A stretch of 38,294 nt of DNA. Origin: Chlamydia trachomatis. Lineage in GTDB: Bacteria > Chlamydiota > Chlamydiia > Chlamydiales > 2-12-FULL-49-11. A program made the translations under genes and the position numbers. Where the stretch lies: positions 1-38,294 of the forward strand of contig CAMBZN010000012.1 of NCBI GenBank assembly GCA_945872565.1. The letters run 5' to 3'. Numbering within the stretch: position 1 is the stretch's first letter; every line of letters begins with the position of its first letter. The notes below the pieces were generated by a model, which ran no database searches, was not told the DNA's origin, and saw nothing but the letters and a program-made list of their open reading frames with translations. Positions 17,046 through 25,664 of this stretch are shown here, piece by piece.

Positions 17046-17071
17046 ATTAGTTTCAGAGTTTTTAAAAACCT

Positions 17072-17257
17072 TTACTTTTTTTCTCCATGAAAGCAGCAAC
17101 CACAATGCATACGCATTAAACCTGCAGCAATTAAAAAAACCGGCCAAAAACGCAACATTGCATGGCTAGGTATTAGGTTAGAGATTAAAAAGAACGAACC
17201 AAGAGCTACTATTAAAAGACCCCAGCATTTATTATGACTTAGATTACAATTTCTCAT
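17072..17257 (-). CDS. Small membrane protein, LiaI/DUF5668-like
   Basis: 61 residues. Two membrane helices (about 10-27 and 33-49, WGLLIVALGSFFLISNLIP and FWPVFLIAAGLMRM) are separated by a short loop. The N-terminus is Cys- and His-bearing (MRNCNLSHNKC) and the tail is HCGCCFHGEKK. The helix pattern 'G.lli.lG.lfLl.nl...wP.lLI..Gl' matches the LiaI/LiaF-type transmembrane region (DUF5668). Such proteins appear in envelope-stress operons, but no regulator is adjacent. AAGGAG 8 bases before the ATG at 17257 sets the start; an in-frame extension to 17326 would run through the operator-like dyad. The five Cys and three His suggest possible metal or disulfide chemistry. Confidence 0.75.
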   Translation of the reverse strand: MRNCNLSHNKCWGLLIVALGSFFLISNLIPSHAMLRFWPVFLIAAGLMRMHCGCCFHGEKK

Positions 17258-17289
17258 GTATACACTCCTTATAATTATTACAGATATAC

Positions 17290-17305
17290 GTAAACTTGAG
17301 TTTAC
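17290..17305. promoter_or_regulatory. Operator-like inverted repeat upstream of the 61-residue gene
   Basis: GTAAACT and AGTTTAC form perfect 7-base arms with a 2-base centre, 33 bases ahead of the ATG at 17257. A compact dyad at this distance usually marks a dimeric regulator site, but no regulator gene is adjacent. Confidence 0.45.
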
Positions 17306-17500
17306 AAAGAAGGAGAATTTACTCAAGGCTAATCTAAGAAATTGGTTAAAAAATAATTAAAAACCCTTAAAATAAACATCTTAAAGAGGTTGTTAATTTT
17401 CTTAAAACAACGGGGGAGCTCCAAAATATCCTAGAAAAGCCCTATACAATTAGCACGGGGGGGGGTAGTTTACCCCTTTTATAATCGATTAAACCTGGAG

Positions 17501-18310
17501 CTATTTTACGTAAATTGTAGCTGAATTAATTGAAATGGAATTTTTTATAACAACACCAGAAGCGTCTACCAGCTCAAGCCGGCATTCATGCTTTCCTTTG
17601 GAAAGATTTTGCAAGACATATGGTGTTTGGGAGTACAATCTTTGGATTTTCACTCCATCGATATACAAGTCTACTTTATACTCATTTGGAGAGACTGTCG
17701 CATTTCTAACAATAAAATCTAATAAAATATTCCCTTGGACTTTTTGACCAAATGGTTCATTATAAACGATAAATGGTCTTTTAAGGTCAGCTTTATGATC
17801 TTGTATCCCTTGTTTTTCATTGAGGTAACAGTATACATCTGTGTAAAAGGCACCATCACTTTTTATTGTTTCTCCATAACTATTAATCAACATACTATAC
17901 ATTTCAAAGTTTGTATCTACAATCTCCTTATAGATCTCTTGAGGAATTGTAACCCTAAAACGCTTATCAAAATACGATCTTTCTGTAAGAAGTAGATTCA
18001 CATCATCCTTGGTTACGTAAATTCTTTTTCCATTACTAAATAAAATAAGGACCCTGGAACCTGATGAATTCATGGGCACACCTAACTCTTTGATTTGTGG
18101 GGAGTTTGTGTCCACACCTATCGGAAAATTAGAAACCAAAAGTAGGATGGGAGAGTCTTTTTTTAAAACCTTTGCCGAGGTGATCTTCAATTTAGCGCTA
18201 GAGTTGTATTTAGAATTTTCTAATTTTACAGCTGTGATTTCTGAATTTTCGGCTGCTAGTTGAGAAAAACCTAAAATTAACACCACACTTAGTAATATAT
18301 TTAATCTCAT
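17501..18310 (-). CDS. Secreted protein with Ig-like C-terminal domain
   Basis: 269 residues, family not recognised. A clear signal peptide (MRLNILLSVVLILGFSQLAA, cleavage near residue 20) sends it to the periplasm or beyond. Residues 35-160 are beta-rich. The last 85 residues form a probable Ig-like fold: GNILLDFIVRNATVSPNEYK, then VDLYIDGVKIQRL, then LSKGKHECRLELVDASGVVI, similar to beta-sandwich domains with 'G.H.l.v...D..G.v'. It overlaps the upstream DHA2 transporter by ATGA with GAGGTG as ribosome site, so the two are co-translated. A periplasmic partner of the transporter is possible but not shown. Confidence 0.85.
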   Translation of the reverse strand: MRLNILLSVVLILGFSQLAAENSEITAVKLENSKYNSSAKLKITSAKVLKKDSPILLLVSNFPIGVDTNSPQIKELGVPMNSSGSRVLILFSNGKRIYVTKDDVNLLLTERSYFDKRFRVTIPQEIYKEIVDTNFEMYSMLINSYGETIKSDGAFYTDVYCYLNEKQGIQDHKADLKRPFIVYNEPFGQKVQGNILLDFIVRNATVSPNEYKVDLYIDGVKIQRLYSQTPYVLQNLSKGKHECRLELVDASGVVIKNSISINSATIYVK

Positions 18311-19833
18311 AAAGACACCTCATTTTTATCTATTTTTTTTGTTACTTGCTCAATAAAGACAAGGATCAACCCCACAGTGGAGAGAAATAATGAGATGAGT
18401 GAAATTAGATACAACGCAGAATAGGCAGACCGCCTTACCGCTGTATGTATCTTGTTTACATCCAACCCCTCTTTAGAAACTGTAATTTGCTTTTTTGCAA
18501 TTTGAGTCCATTCCACTTTTGCTTTAGGGGATAAATCTTTGTACTCACTTGAAATGATTAGTTGCTGTTGGTTTTGAAAACTGTTTGTATAGATAGCTCC
18601 AAGTAATGCTATTCCAACTGTTGCCCCAGTAAATCTCATAGTATTGTAGATTCCTGAAACAAGCCCTCTTTTTTCTACAGGGGCTGAGGCAATGATAAAT
18701 GGGGTCATTGGAGTGAGCACCTGCGAGATAGAGCACCCAAATACAAAAAAACCAAAAAATAAGAGGGGGAATATATTATAATTTGTGAAGAAAATGATCG
18801 ATATAAAGGCTACAATTAGGCCGCAAAATCCTATTCCCACAGGAAGTTTTACTCCAAATCTATCACTTAAATACCCAGCAAGCGGAGCTGCAAGCAGTAC
18901 AGGGACTGTTGAGCAAAACGTCCAAAATCCAGCAAGAGATGGGGTAAAATCCATCGCATCTTGAAGAAAAATTGCCCAAAACACTGCATTCATCAAAAGA
19001 AATTGAACAATAAAAGCTTGAACGTTTCCTATTAAAAAGTTTGTTCTTCTAAAAAGACTGAAATCAAAAAATGGGTCAGAGGTCGTTTTAGCTTTATAGT
19101 GAAAATAAAAAATAAAACTAGAAATAGATCCAAGAGCAAAAGATCCTAGAATTTGAACGCTCAGCCAACCAAACCTCTCCCCTTCCATCACACCAAGGGT
19201 TATAAACAGTAACGCTCCAACAAATGAAAGTAAACTAACAAAATCAATCTTTACTCTTTTTGATGGATATTTAGTAACATACTTTAATGTTGAATACACC
19301 CCAAAAATAGTAATAAAAATATTAATAAAAAAGGTCCATCGCCAGGAAAGATATTGGGTAAGTACTCCACCTAAGAAAGGTCCTAAAGATAAAAATAAGG
19401 AGCTGATTGCAACAGCAATTCCAGTTGCTTTTCCTTGTTCATTTTTCGGAAATTTAGTAATAATAATTGCAAAAGTTGCTGGCGCAATAAGGGCCGCACC
19501 AAATCCTTGAAGAACTCGGGCGGTAATAAGAAGTAAACTACCCCATGCCATTCCACCCAATGTCGAAGCTACTCCAAAAATAGATATTCCTAAAATAAAT
19601 ATCCTTCTTACGCCGAATATATCTCCCAATTTGCCACCAAAAATCACAAAACTTGCATTGGTTAGAAAATAGGCGTTGACTATCCATTGAAGATTTATAT
19701 CGCTAATTCCTAGTTCTAATTGCATTGTGGGGAGGGCAACTGGTAAAATGGTGGAATCAAGGAAAATCATCGATATTCCAGAAATCATTGCAAGTAGCAC
19801 AAGCCACTTATCTTTTGTAAATCGAAAAGGCAT
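18307..19833 (-). CDS. MFS drug:H+ antiporter, DHA2 (EmrB/QacA-like)
   Basis: 508 residues with about 14 membrane helices, the DHA2 layout. Motifs include LDSTILPVALPTMQLELGIS (motif D1), GGKLGDIFGVRRIFILG (motif A, G-x-L-(a)-D-r-x-G-x-r-r), LQGFGAALIAPATFAII (motif B), LGPFLGGVLTQYLSWRWTFF (motif C plus the WRWxFxIN signature) and a second motif A at GYLSDRFGVK. A proton-driven exporter of toxic hydrophobic compounds in the inner membrane is the family role; the substrate is unknown. No EmrA-type adaptor is adjacent, unlike the second DHA2 gene of the window. GGAG lies 5 bases from the ATG. A hairpin-forming inverted repeat sits just upstream. Confidence 0.93.
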   Translation of the reverse strand: MPFRFTKDKWLVLLAMISGISMIFLDSTILPVALPTMQLELGISDINLQWIVNAYFLTNASFVIFGGKLGDIFGVRRIFILGISIFGVASTLGGMAWGSLLLITARVLQGFGAALIAPATFAIIITKFPKNEQGKATGIAVAISSLFLSLGPFLGGVLTQYLSWRWTFFINIFITIFGVYSTLKYVTKYPSKRVKIDFVSLLSFVGALLFITLGVMEGERFGWLSVQILGSFALGSISSFIFYFHYKAKTTSDPFFDFSLFRRTNFLIGNVQAFIVQFLLMNAVFWAIFLQDAMDFTPSLAGFWTFCSTVPVLLAAPLAGYLSDRFGVKLPVGIGFCGLIVAFISIIFFTNYNIFPLLFFGFFVFGCSISQVLTPMTPFIIASAPVEKRGLVSGIYNTMRFTGATVGIALLGAIYTNSFQNQQQLIISSEYKDLSPKAKVEWTQIAKKQITVSKEGLDVNKIHTAVRRSAYSALYLISLISLFLSTVGLILVFIEQVTKKIDKNEVSL

Positions 19834-19840
19834 GAATCTC

Positions 19841-19871
19841 CATGAAAGTATTTTTTTAAAATACCATGAAA
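19841..19871. promoter_or_regulatory. Nested repeat just upstream of the DHA2 gene
   Basis: Inverted arms GTATTTT (19848-19854) and AAAATAC (19858-19864) with a 3-base loop are flanked on both sides by the direct repeat CATGAAA (19841-19847 and 19865-19871). The element lies 8-38 bases ahead of the start codon, next to the ribosome site, so it could be an operator or an mRNA hairpin affecting translation. Confidence 0.35.
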
Positions 19872-19976
19872 CTCTTCAAATTGCACTAGTTTTCTTCATT
19901 TAAATCATTTTATTCTTTACTTTTTTTATCGCTTACAATAAGTTGCTATATCTTTAACAAACAGGATGAGTAAAAT

Positions 19977-21629
19977 ATGAAAAAAATGCCTCTTAACCTT
20001 CTTTCTCTTATTGTTTTTACACTACTTACCTCCTCCTGTAATAACTCAACATCTGATAAAAAAATTATCAACGGCATTCACTTAAACATTATTGAAGAGC
20101 CTATGACTTTAGATCCACGTAAAACAGCTGATAACACCTCCTCTACCCTTCAATCCCTACTGTTCGAAGGGTTGCTTAGAATGACTCCTGATTCTCTTGC
20201 TGCACCAGCTATTGCTAAGAGTATTGATATTTCAAACGATGAACTAACTTATACCTTCCACCTTCGAGATGCAAAGTGGTCTAACGGCACACCTATTACA
20301 GCATATGATTTTTCGCAAACGTGGCTAGATATGTTAGATCCTTATTTCCCTGCACCAAATGCTCATCTTTTATATCCAATATTAAATGCTGAAAATGCAA
20401 AAAAGGGGCTTGTTGAATTAAAGGAAGTGGGTATTCGCGCTATAAACTATAACACTCTTGAAGTAACTCTTACTGCCCCCACCCCCTATTTTAAAGAATT
20501 AATTTCCTGCGGGGTGTTTTTTCCTGTATGTCAACACAATGCACAGCAAAATACCAATTGGGCAGAAGCTATGAATAGAGATTTTGTTTGTAATGGTCCT
20601 TACAGACTTGCTAAAAGAAAAATTGGTAACGAACTTATTTTAGAAAAAAATCCCTCCTATTGGGATGTAGAATCTGTAGAGCTAGAACAAATCACTATTT
20701 CCATTATCGAAAATGAAACAACTGCCTTAAATATGTTCCTTAACAACCAACTTGATATGATTGGAATTCCCTTCACAGGCATCCCATCAGATGCAGTACC
20801 AAACCTTCTTGATAAAGGTTTAATCAAAACTACAGATACACCAGCAACCACTATCTGTTGCTTTAATTTGGATAGATACCCCTTTAACAATAAAAATATC
20901 AGAAAAGCTTTTGCTTACTCTATCAACCGAAAAGAAATTGTAGATAACATTACTCAAACAGGAGAGATCCCAGGGACAAAACTACTACCTGACACACTTT
21001 TATCAAATCAACCAGAGCCATTTTTTACTGATGGAGATGTAGAAACTGCTAGAATGTATTTGAAAAAAGGGTTGGATGAACTAGGTATTTCTTTACAAGA
21101 TCTCCCTAAGTTAACTTTTTTACACGCCTCAACTGGAATTTATCCAAAAGTTGCTCAAGCTATTCAAGAACAATGGAGACGCGCATTAGGGATACAAGTT
21201 GAGTTAAATGGATTTGAATATAAAGTATTCCTAGACAAACTAGGTAAAAAGGACTTTTGTATTGGCCAGTGTATTTGGATTGTATACTACTATGATCCAA
21301 TGAGCATCTTAGATCGATTTCGCATCAAAGAAAACGCAAAGAACTACCCTGGATTCAACAACAAAGAGTATAGAGACTTAGTGGATGGATCAATTTTCTA
21401 TGCTAATAAGGAAGATCGATTTTCAGAATTAAACAAAGCTCTTAATATCATTAATGACGAAGTTCCGCTCACTGCAATCTACCATTGGAGAAGCCCCTAT
21501 ATGCAAAAACCTTACGTGAAGGACTTGCTTATTAATCTTTCTGGTGATTTTAACTTTGCAAGAATTAAGCTTGATAAAGAAAATCTACCATCAAATAGGC
21601 CTGCACAATATTCATATAATCCAGAGTAG
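19977..21629 (+). CDS. OppA-like peptide-binding lipoprotein (first of tandem pair)
   Basis: 550 residues, solute-binding protein family 5. OppA-type proteins capture oligopeptides (or cell-wall peptides) for an ABC permease. A lipoprotein signal ends in LLTSSC (Cys at about 21). Family marks are EEPMTLDPRK, LLFEGLLRM, LTYTFHLRDAKWSNGTPITA then YDFSQTW, CNGPYRLAKRKIGNELILEK, NPSYWD and NIRKAFAYSINRKEIV. No oppB, C, D or F gene is in the window, so the permease must be elsewhere. AGGATGAG precedes the ATG. It is very similar along its whole length to the next gene, from which it is separated by 8 bases, so the pair arose by tandem duplication. Chlamydiae commonly carry several oppA copies. Confidence 0.93.
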   Translation: MKKMPLNLLSLIVFTLLTSSCNNSTSDKKIINGIHLNIIEEPMTLDPRKTADNTSSTLQSLLFEGLLRMTPDSLAAPAIAKSIDISNDELTYTFHLRDAKWSNGTPITAYDFSQTWLDMLDPYFPAPNAHLLYPILNAENAKKGLVELKEVGIRAINYNTLEVTLTAPTPYFKELISCGVFFPVCQHNAQQNTNWAEAMNRDFVCNGPYRLAKRKIGNELILEKNPSYWDVESVELEQITISIIENETTALNMFLNNQLDMIGIPFTGIPSDAVPNLLDKGLIKTTDTPATTICCFNLDRYPFNNKNIRKAFAYSINRKEIVDNITQTGEIPGTKLLPDTLLSNQPEPFFTDGDVETARMYLKKGLDELGISLQDLPKLTFLHASTGIYPKVAQAIQEQWRRALGIQVELNGFEYKVFLDKLGKKDFCIGQCIWIVYYYDPMSILDRFRIKENAKNYPGFNNKEYRDLVDGSIFYANKEDRFSELNKALNIINDEVPLTAIYHWRSPYMQKPYVKDLLINLSGDFNFARIKLDKENLPSNRPAQYSYNPE

Positions 21630-21637
21630 TTATTAAG

Positions 21638-23332
21638 TTGAAAGTGAACAGTCTATTTTTAATCCGTTTGAAATTACCCATTCTGAAAAAAGGACCCCTT
21701 TACCTTCTGTTATCCCCTCTTTTACTTGCAATCATTACCTCATGCAACAAACCACCCCTTGAAAAAAAAGTTGCGGGCGGAATTCACTTAAATATCACTC
21801 AAGACCCTATAACTTTAGATCCTCGTAAGGGTGGTGATTATACCTCCTCTACCATTCAATTTCTCCTATTTGAAGGGCTTATTAGAATGTCTTCAGATTC
21901 TACACCTATTCCCGCCATTGCCGAAAGCTTCAAAATTTCAAAGGATAATCTCACATACACCTTTTATCTTCGTAAGGCAAAGTGGTCTAATGGAGCTACA
22001 ATTACAGCAGATGATTTTTCTCAAACCTGGCGCGCCATACTTGACCCAAACTTTCCCTCTCCTAACTCCCACCTCTTATTTCCTATTTTAAATGCAGAAA
22101 AGGCGAAAAAAGGGCTTGTTCCCATCGACCAAGTAGGTGTTTACACAATAGATGATCACACACTTGAGGTAAAACTTGAATCCCCTACCCCCTATTTTTT
22201 AGAATTGATTTCATTTTGTGTCTTTTCCCCTATATGTCAAGACTATGCAAAAAAAGACAACAATTGGGCAAACAGATCCCCTAGTGAATTTATTTGTAAC
22301 GGTCCTTATAAAATTGCAAAAAGAACCATTGGTAATGAAATTATATTAGAAAAAAATCCCTATTATTGGGATTGTGAATCCGTCGACTTGGAGCAAATCA
22401 CTTTTTCTATCGTTGACAATGAAACAACCGCTTTGAATATGTTTCATAACAATCAACTTGACATGATTGGATCACCTTTCACATCCATACCAGTAGATGC
22501 AGTACCCAATCTACTTGAAAAAGGGATGATCCACACAGCTGAAATTGCTGCAACAACTGTTTGTTGCTTTAACTTGGATAGATTTCCATTTACCAATAAA
22601 AACATCAGGAAAGCGTTTGCTTACGCAATCAATCGAAAAGAAATTGTCGACAATATCACTCAAATGGGGGAAGTAACTGGAATGAAACTTCTTCCTGAAA
22701 ATCTTTTACCCGGTCAAGGCACCCCATTGTTTGTTGACGGAGATGATAAAACAGCACAAATGCACTTAAAAATGGGATTAGATGAATTAGGAATCTCCTT
22801 AAAAGATCTACCAAAATTAACTTTTTTACACCCATCCTCTGGAATCAGTTTAAAAGTTGCTCAAGCCATTCAAGAGCAATGGCGGAAAGCTCTCGGGGTA
22901 AGGGTAGAGTTAACGGGATTTGAGTACAAAGTGTTCTTAGATAAACTTGGTAAAAAGGATTTTTGTATCGGCCAGTGTATTTGGATCCCTCAATACCATG
23001 ATCCTATGAATATTTTAGATCGGTTTAAATGTAAGCAAAACACTAAAAATTATTCCGGGTTTGAAAATAAAGAATATCGAAATTTAGTAGATGGTTCTTT
23101 ACTCTTTACTAGCAAAGAGGAAAGATTTGCTGAACTTCTCAAAGCTGTTGCTATTATCAACGAGCAAGTTCCCTTTACCGCTTTGTATCATTGGAAAAAT
23201 CCCTATATGCAAAAGTCGTATGTAAAAAATTTAACCCTCACCCCTGAAGGTTTTTTTTGCCTGACAAAAGTTAAGATAGATAAAGAAGGTATTCCAGTAA
23301 ATAGGCCCAGCGGGTCCAATAACTATCAATAA
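21638..23332 (+). CDS. OppA-like peptide-binding lipoprotein (second of tandem pair)
   Basis: 564 residues, same family and layout as its upstream neighbour: lipobox AIITSC (Cys at about 36), QDPITLDPRK, LLFEGLIRM, LTYTFYLRKAKWSNGATITA, CNGPYKIAKRTIGNEIILEK, NPYYWD and NIRKAFAYAINRKEIV. Differences are scattered rather than clustered, which fits an old duplication with both copies under selection. The signal region is about 15 residues longer. There is no ATG ahead of the lipobox; the candidates are TTG at 21638 or GTG at 21644, and neither has a good Shine-Dalgarno sequence. Translation may be coupled to the first gene, whose stop is 8 bases away. Different peptide ligands for the two copies are plausible. 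Confidence 0.92.
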   Translation: MKVNSLFLIRLKLPILKKGPLYLLLSPLLLAIITSCNKPPLEKKVAGGIHLNITQDPITLDPRKGGDYTSSTIQFLLFEGLIRMSSDSTPIPAIAESFKISKDNLTYTFYLRKAKWSNGATITADDFSQTWRAILDPNFPSPNSHLLFPILNAEKAKKGLVPIDQVGVYTIDDHTLEVKLESPTPYFLELISFCVFSPICQDYAKKDNNWANRSPSEFICNGPYKIAKRTIGNEIILEKNPYYWDCESVDLEQITFSIVDNETTALNMFHNNQLDMIGSPFTSIPVDAVPNLLEKGMIHTAEIAATTVCCFNLDRFPFTNKNIRKAFAYAINRKEIVDNITQMGEVTGMKLLPENLLPGQGTPLFVDGDDKTAQMHLKMGLDELGISLKDLPKLTFLHPSSGISLKVAQAIQEQWRKALGVRVELTGFEYKVFLDKLGKKDFCIGQCIWIPQYHDPMNILDRFKCKQNTKNYSGFENKEYRNLVDGSLLFTSKEERFAELLKAVAIINEQVPFTALYHWKNPYMQKSYVKNLTLTPEGFFCLTKVKIDKEGIPVNRPSGSNNYQ

Positions 23333-23364
23333 ATGAGCGAAAAAACAAAGCAAACTCTTTATTG

Positions 23365-23392
23365 TTTACATATAAATTCTTATCTATATACT
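23365..23392 (+). promoter_or_regulatory. Candidate promoter for the 715-residue gene
   Basis: TTTACA (23365-23370), a 16-base spacer, TATACT (23387-23392). The predicted start falls inside the palindrome at 23394-23405. Confidence 0.45.
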
Positions 23393-23393
23393 A

Positions 23394-23405
23394 TTTGCAT
23401 GCAAA
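23394..23405. promoter_or_regulatory. 12-bp perfect palindrome at the predicted transcript start
   Basis: TTTGCATGCAAA lies directly after the candidate -10 box at 23387-23392. A protein bound here would block initiation. It is short enough to occur by chance. Confidence 0.3.
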
Positions 23406-23439
23406 GAAAAAGTTTTAACATTCAATTTTGGCCGGTTTC

Positions 23440-25587
23440 ATGAATATCTATTTTCCTACTGAAACAACTTTTGGGAAAAATGAAGATATCCCTTTATTAT
23501 CTGAGCTCACAAGGGTTGTTCCCTTGTATAATATACCCATCAGTAGAAGGGTTCATTTAGAAAATTACCACGAAAGCATTCAATCTGTGATCAATTCAAT
23601 GCTACCTACTATTTGTTTAGAGTATGCAGAGAAAATTAGGCACATGCGTGATGTACAGCAGAAAAGGCTTTTCTATAAATCCATTTTTGAAAATTGTCCC
23701 TTAATTGAGGCAACATTTTATAGTGATGAGCCCTCTGCTACACTATCAATTTCAACATTGTGTAAGTCTGGTTACACAAGAGAGGTGGGAAGATTTATTT
23801 GCGACTATTTTACTAAATGGCTCCTTCCTGGTAAAAGCATCTCCCTCTCACATGTCCACTCAGCAGTCATTCAATTCGAGCAGTCCAAAGGAAGAGGGCT
23901 TTTCTTCCACGAAATGTTCATTGAAATCGAAGATGCGCGGAATTTAGCCGCCATTAAAGCAAACCTTCCCGACCTTATCCATGAATTAAAAATAAATATA
24001 GTTGCCGTAAGCCACGCTAGAAGAGTAGTATCAGCAAACACCTTGACTGATGATCAAAAAAGAATCATTGTGCAAGAAAACATCTCTGAGCTGCTAGACA
24101 TCCCCTCTAAAGGCTACAACCATAATTTATTTGAGCAAATGCAACATTTTCTCCTCAAAGCTTCCTCCGAAGAGAAAATTGCAACGATTAAAAAGAACCT
24201 AGCTCCTTTAATCGACTTAAACCCTCAAGTCTTTGAGCGTGACTTATTTAATGAAATTCAAAGATTTATCCTTCCTACAAAAAAAAGATTTTCTACCGAA
24301 AGAAAATTGTCTTATGTAACAAAAATCATTTCCTATTCATATCTATTAAGAAAACGTGCCGCCTATGCTTTTAACTCTAACCCCTCTGAGAGATTTGCTG
24401 TTTCCAAAATATTAAGGAGCTTTGTCCAGCAAGATGATGTACTCAAACCTGTAATAGGGGTTTTAGCAGCTGTCAACTTCTCTTCAGAAAGTGAATTATT
24501 TGATGAACGGCACCTTCTTGCTGCATTAACAACACTCCTCCCCGAGGCAGTTGCGGTCAAAGATTCTATTATCCATAACAAAAGGGAGTACACAGGTACT
24601 CGTATTATTTACCTGGAAATAGAAAAACCTTCTGAAACTTTCACTAAAGAGGAAGTAAAACTGCTTCAAGAAAGACTTACTGACAAAATTATTTCAAGAA
24701 TAGAAAGTGTGACAAACACAGTATTTATGCCCCGAAATGAAGAGGAGGTTCTTCGAAATATTCTCACCTTGAACAATCAAATTAAGTTCCCCACTGACTT
24801 ACCGCAAGTGATGATTAATTTCCAAGCTCAAGAGAACATTAACCTTCTTTTTACAGTGATCATTGTACGTATCGAACATCCAGGATTAAAACCAATTTTG
24901 CCTAAAATAAAGGGCTCTGAAGGGTCTATTTATATTCAGGGATTGGAAATTAAAACTGTAGGTCGCATTCGTAAAAAAACCCCTAAAAAGGCCTATATTC
25001 TTGAGATTATCTGCCCTAAAAAGGAGTACCTGCGGGTTGATTTTTCTCTTGATCTTACAAGAGCTAGAAGAGATGTATTTTCTTTTGTATCCAACATTAC
25101 AGGGGAAGTACGGGATTTTAATGGGGGGATGATTGCAAAACAAAACGAGGTTCTTGTAGAACTTAAGCGGCAACTTCTTCAAAATAATTATACTGATGAA
25201 TTTTCACTTGAAAACTTTTTTTACTCCTTCACCCCCCGTTTTATGCAATGCATCCTTCCTGCAACTTCATTAAAACACTCCTTTTTATTTCTTCAAGAGG
25301 CTTTGGAGCACGATTTTAATAAATGTATCTATTTTATTAAAACAATCACATGGGAGCGGCATTTTATTATTACCGTCTCTACGATTAATCAATCGTTCAG
25401 GGACTTTATCGAAGAGGAGATTTCTCAAATTGACTTTGACCCTTCCTCTCTTGTTACTTCTTACACCACCATTCACGATATTCCCGTTCTTTCTTACATT
25501 CTCCGCTTTTCTGATTGCTCTCAATCTGATAAGCTACTAAAAACCCTTGTCGAGGGGATTAAAACTTGGAAGAAGTCTATTTTATAA
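23440..25587 (+). CDS. Large hypothetical protein
   Basis: 715 residues from the ATG at 23440, family not recognised. It is soluble, with no signal peptide or membrane helix. The first 300 residues are mostly helical (LPTICLEYAEKIRHMRDVQQ). A long beta/alpha region follows, with strand-rich blocks such as GTRIIYLEIEKPSETFTKEE and AYILEIICPKKEYLRVDFSL. The stretch DVFSFVSNITGEVRDFNGGM then IAKQNEVLVELKRQL (about residues 543-577) looks like a conserved core. Residues 390-700 seem to hold repeated alpha/beta modules resembling small ligand-binding (ACT-like) folds, a weak impression only. Ribosome site is poor; an in-frame TTG at 23428 is the alternative start. It stands alone with its own candidate promoter and an AT-rich terminator-like hairpin. 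Confidence 0.85.
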   Translation: MNIYFPTETTFGKNEDIPLLSELTRVVPLYNIPISRRVHLENYHESIQSVINSMLPTICLEYAEKIRHMRDVQQKRLFYKSIFENCPLIEATFYSDEPSATLSISTLCKSGYTREVGRFICDYFTKWLLPGKSISLSHVHSAVIQFEQSKGRGLFFHEMFIEIEDARNLAAIKANLPDLIHELKINIVAVSHARRVVSANTLTDDQKRIIVQENISELLDIPSKGYNHNLFEQMQHFLLKASSEEKIATIKKNLAPLIDLNPQVFERDLFNEIQRFILPTKKRFSTERKLSYVTKIISYSYLLRKRAAYAFNSNPSERFAVSKILRSFVQQDDVLKPVIGVLAAVNFSSESELFDERHLLAALTTLLPEAVAVKDSIIHNKREYTGTRIIYLEIEKPSETFTKEEVKLLQERLTDKIISRIESVTNTVFMPRNEEEVLRNILTLNNQIKFPTDLPQVMINFQAQENINLLFTVIIVRIEHPGLKPILPKIKGSEGSIYIQGLEIKTVGRIRKKTPKKAYILEIICPKKEYLRVDFSLDLTRARRDVFSFVSNITGEVRDFNGGMIAKQNEVLVELKRQLLQNNYTDEFSLENFFYSFTPRFMQCILPATSLKHSFLFLQEALEHDFNKCIYFIKTITWERHFIITVSTINQSFRDFIEEEISQIDFDPSSLVTSYTTIHDIPVLSYILRFSDCSQSDKLLKTLVEGIKTWKKSIL

Positions 25588-25612
25588 CAATTATATTGAA
25601 TTTTTATAATTG
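25588..25612 (+). terminator. Possible terminator hairpin
   Basis: CAATTATA (25588-25595) and TATAATTG (25605-25612) form an 8-bp, AT-only stem with a T-rich 9-base loop, starting 1 base after the stop. The stem is weak, so the role is uncertain. Confidence 0.3.
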
Positions 25613-25664
25613 ATTTTAATTATAGAAATGTATCATACTATTTAATCAACACATTGGAGACAAG

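Noticed and set aside
17457..17475. G-tract hairpin as a terminator for the secreted-protein gene
   Set aside because: On the minus strand no T tract follows the stem, so intrinsic termination is unlikely.
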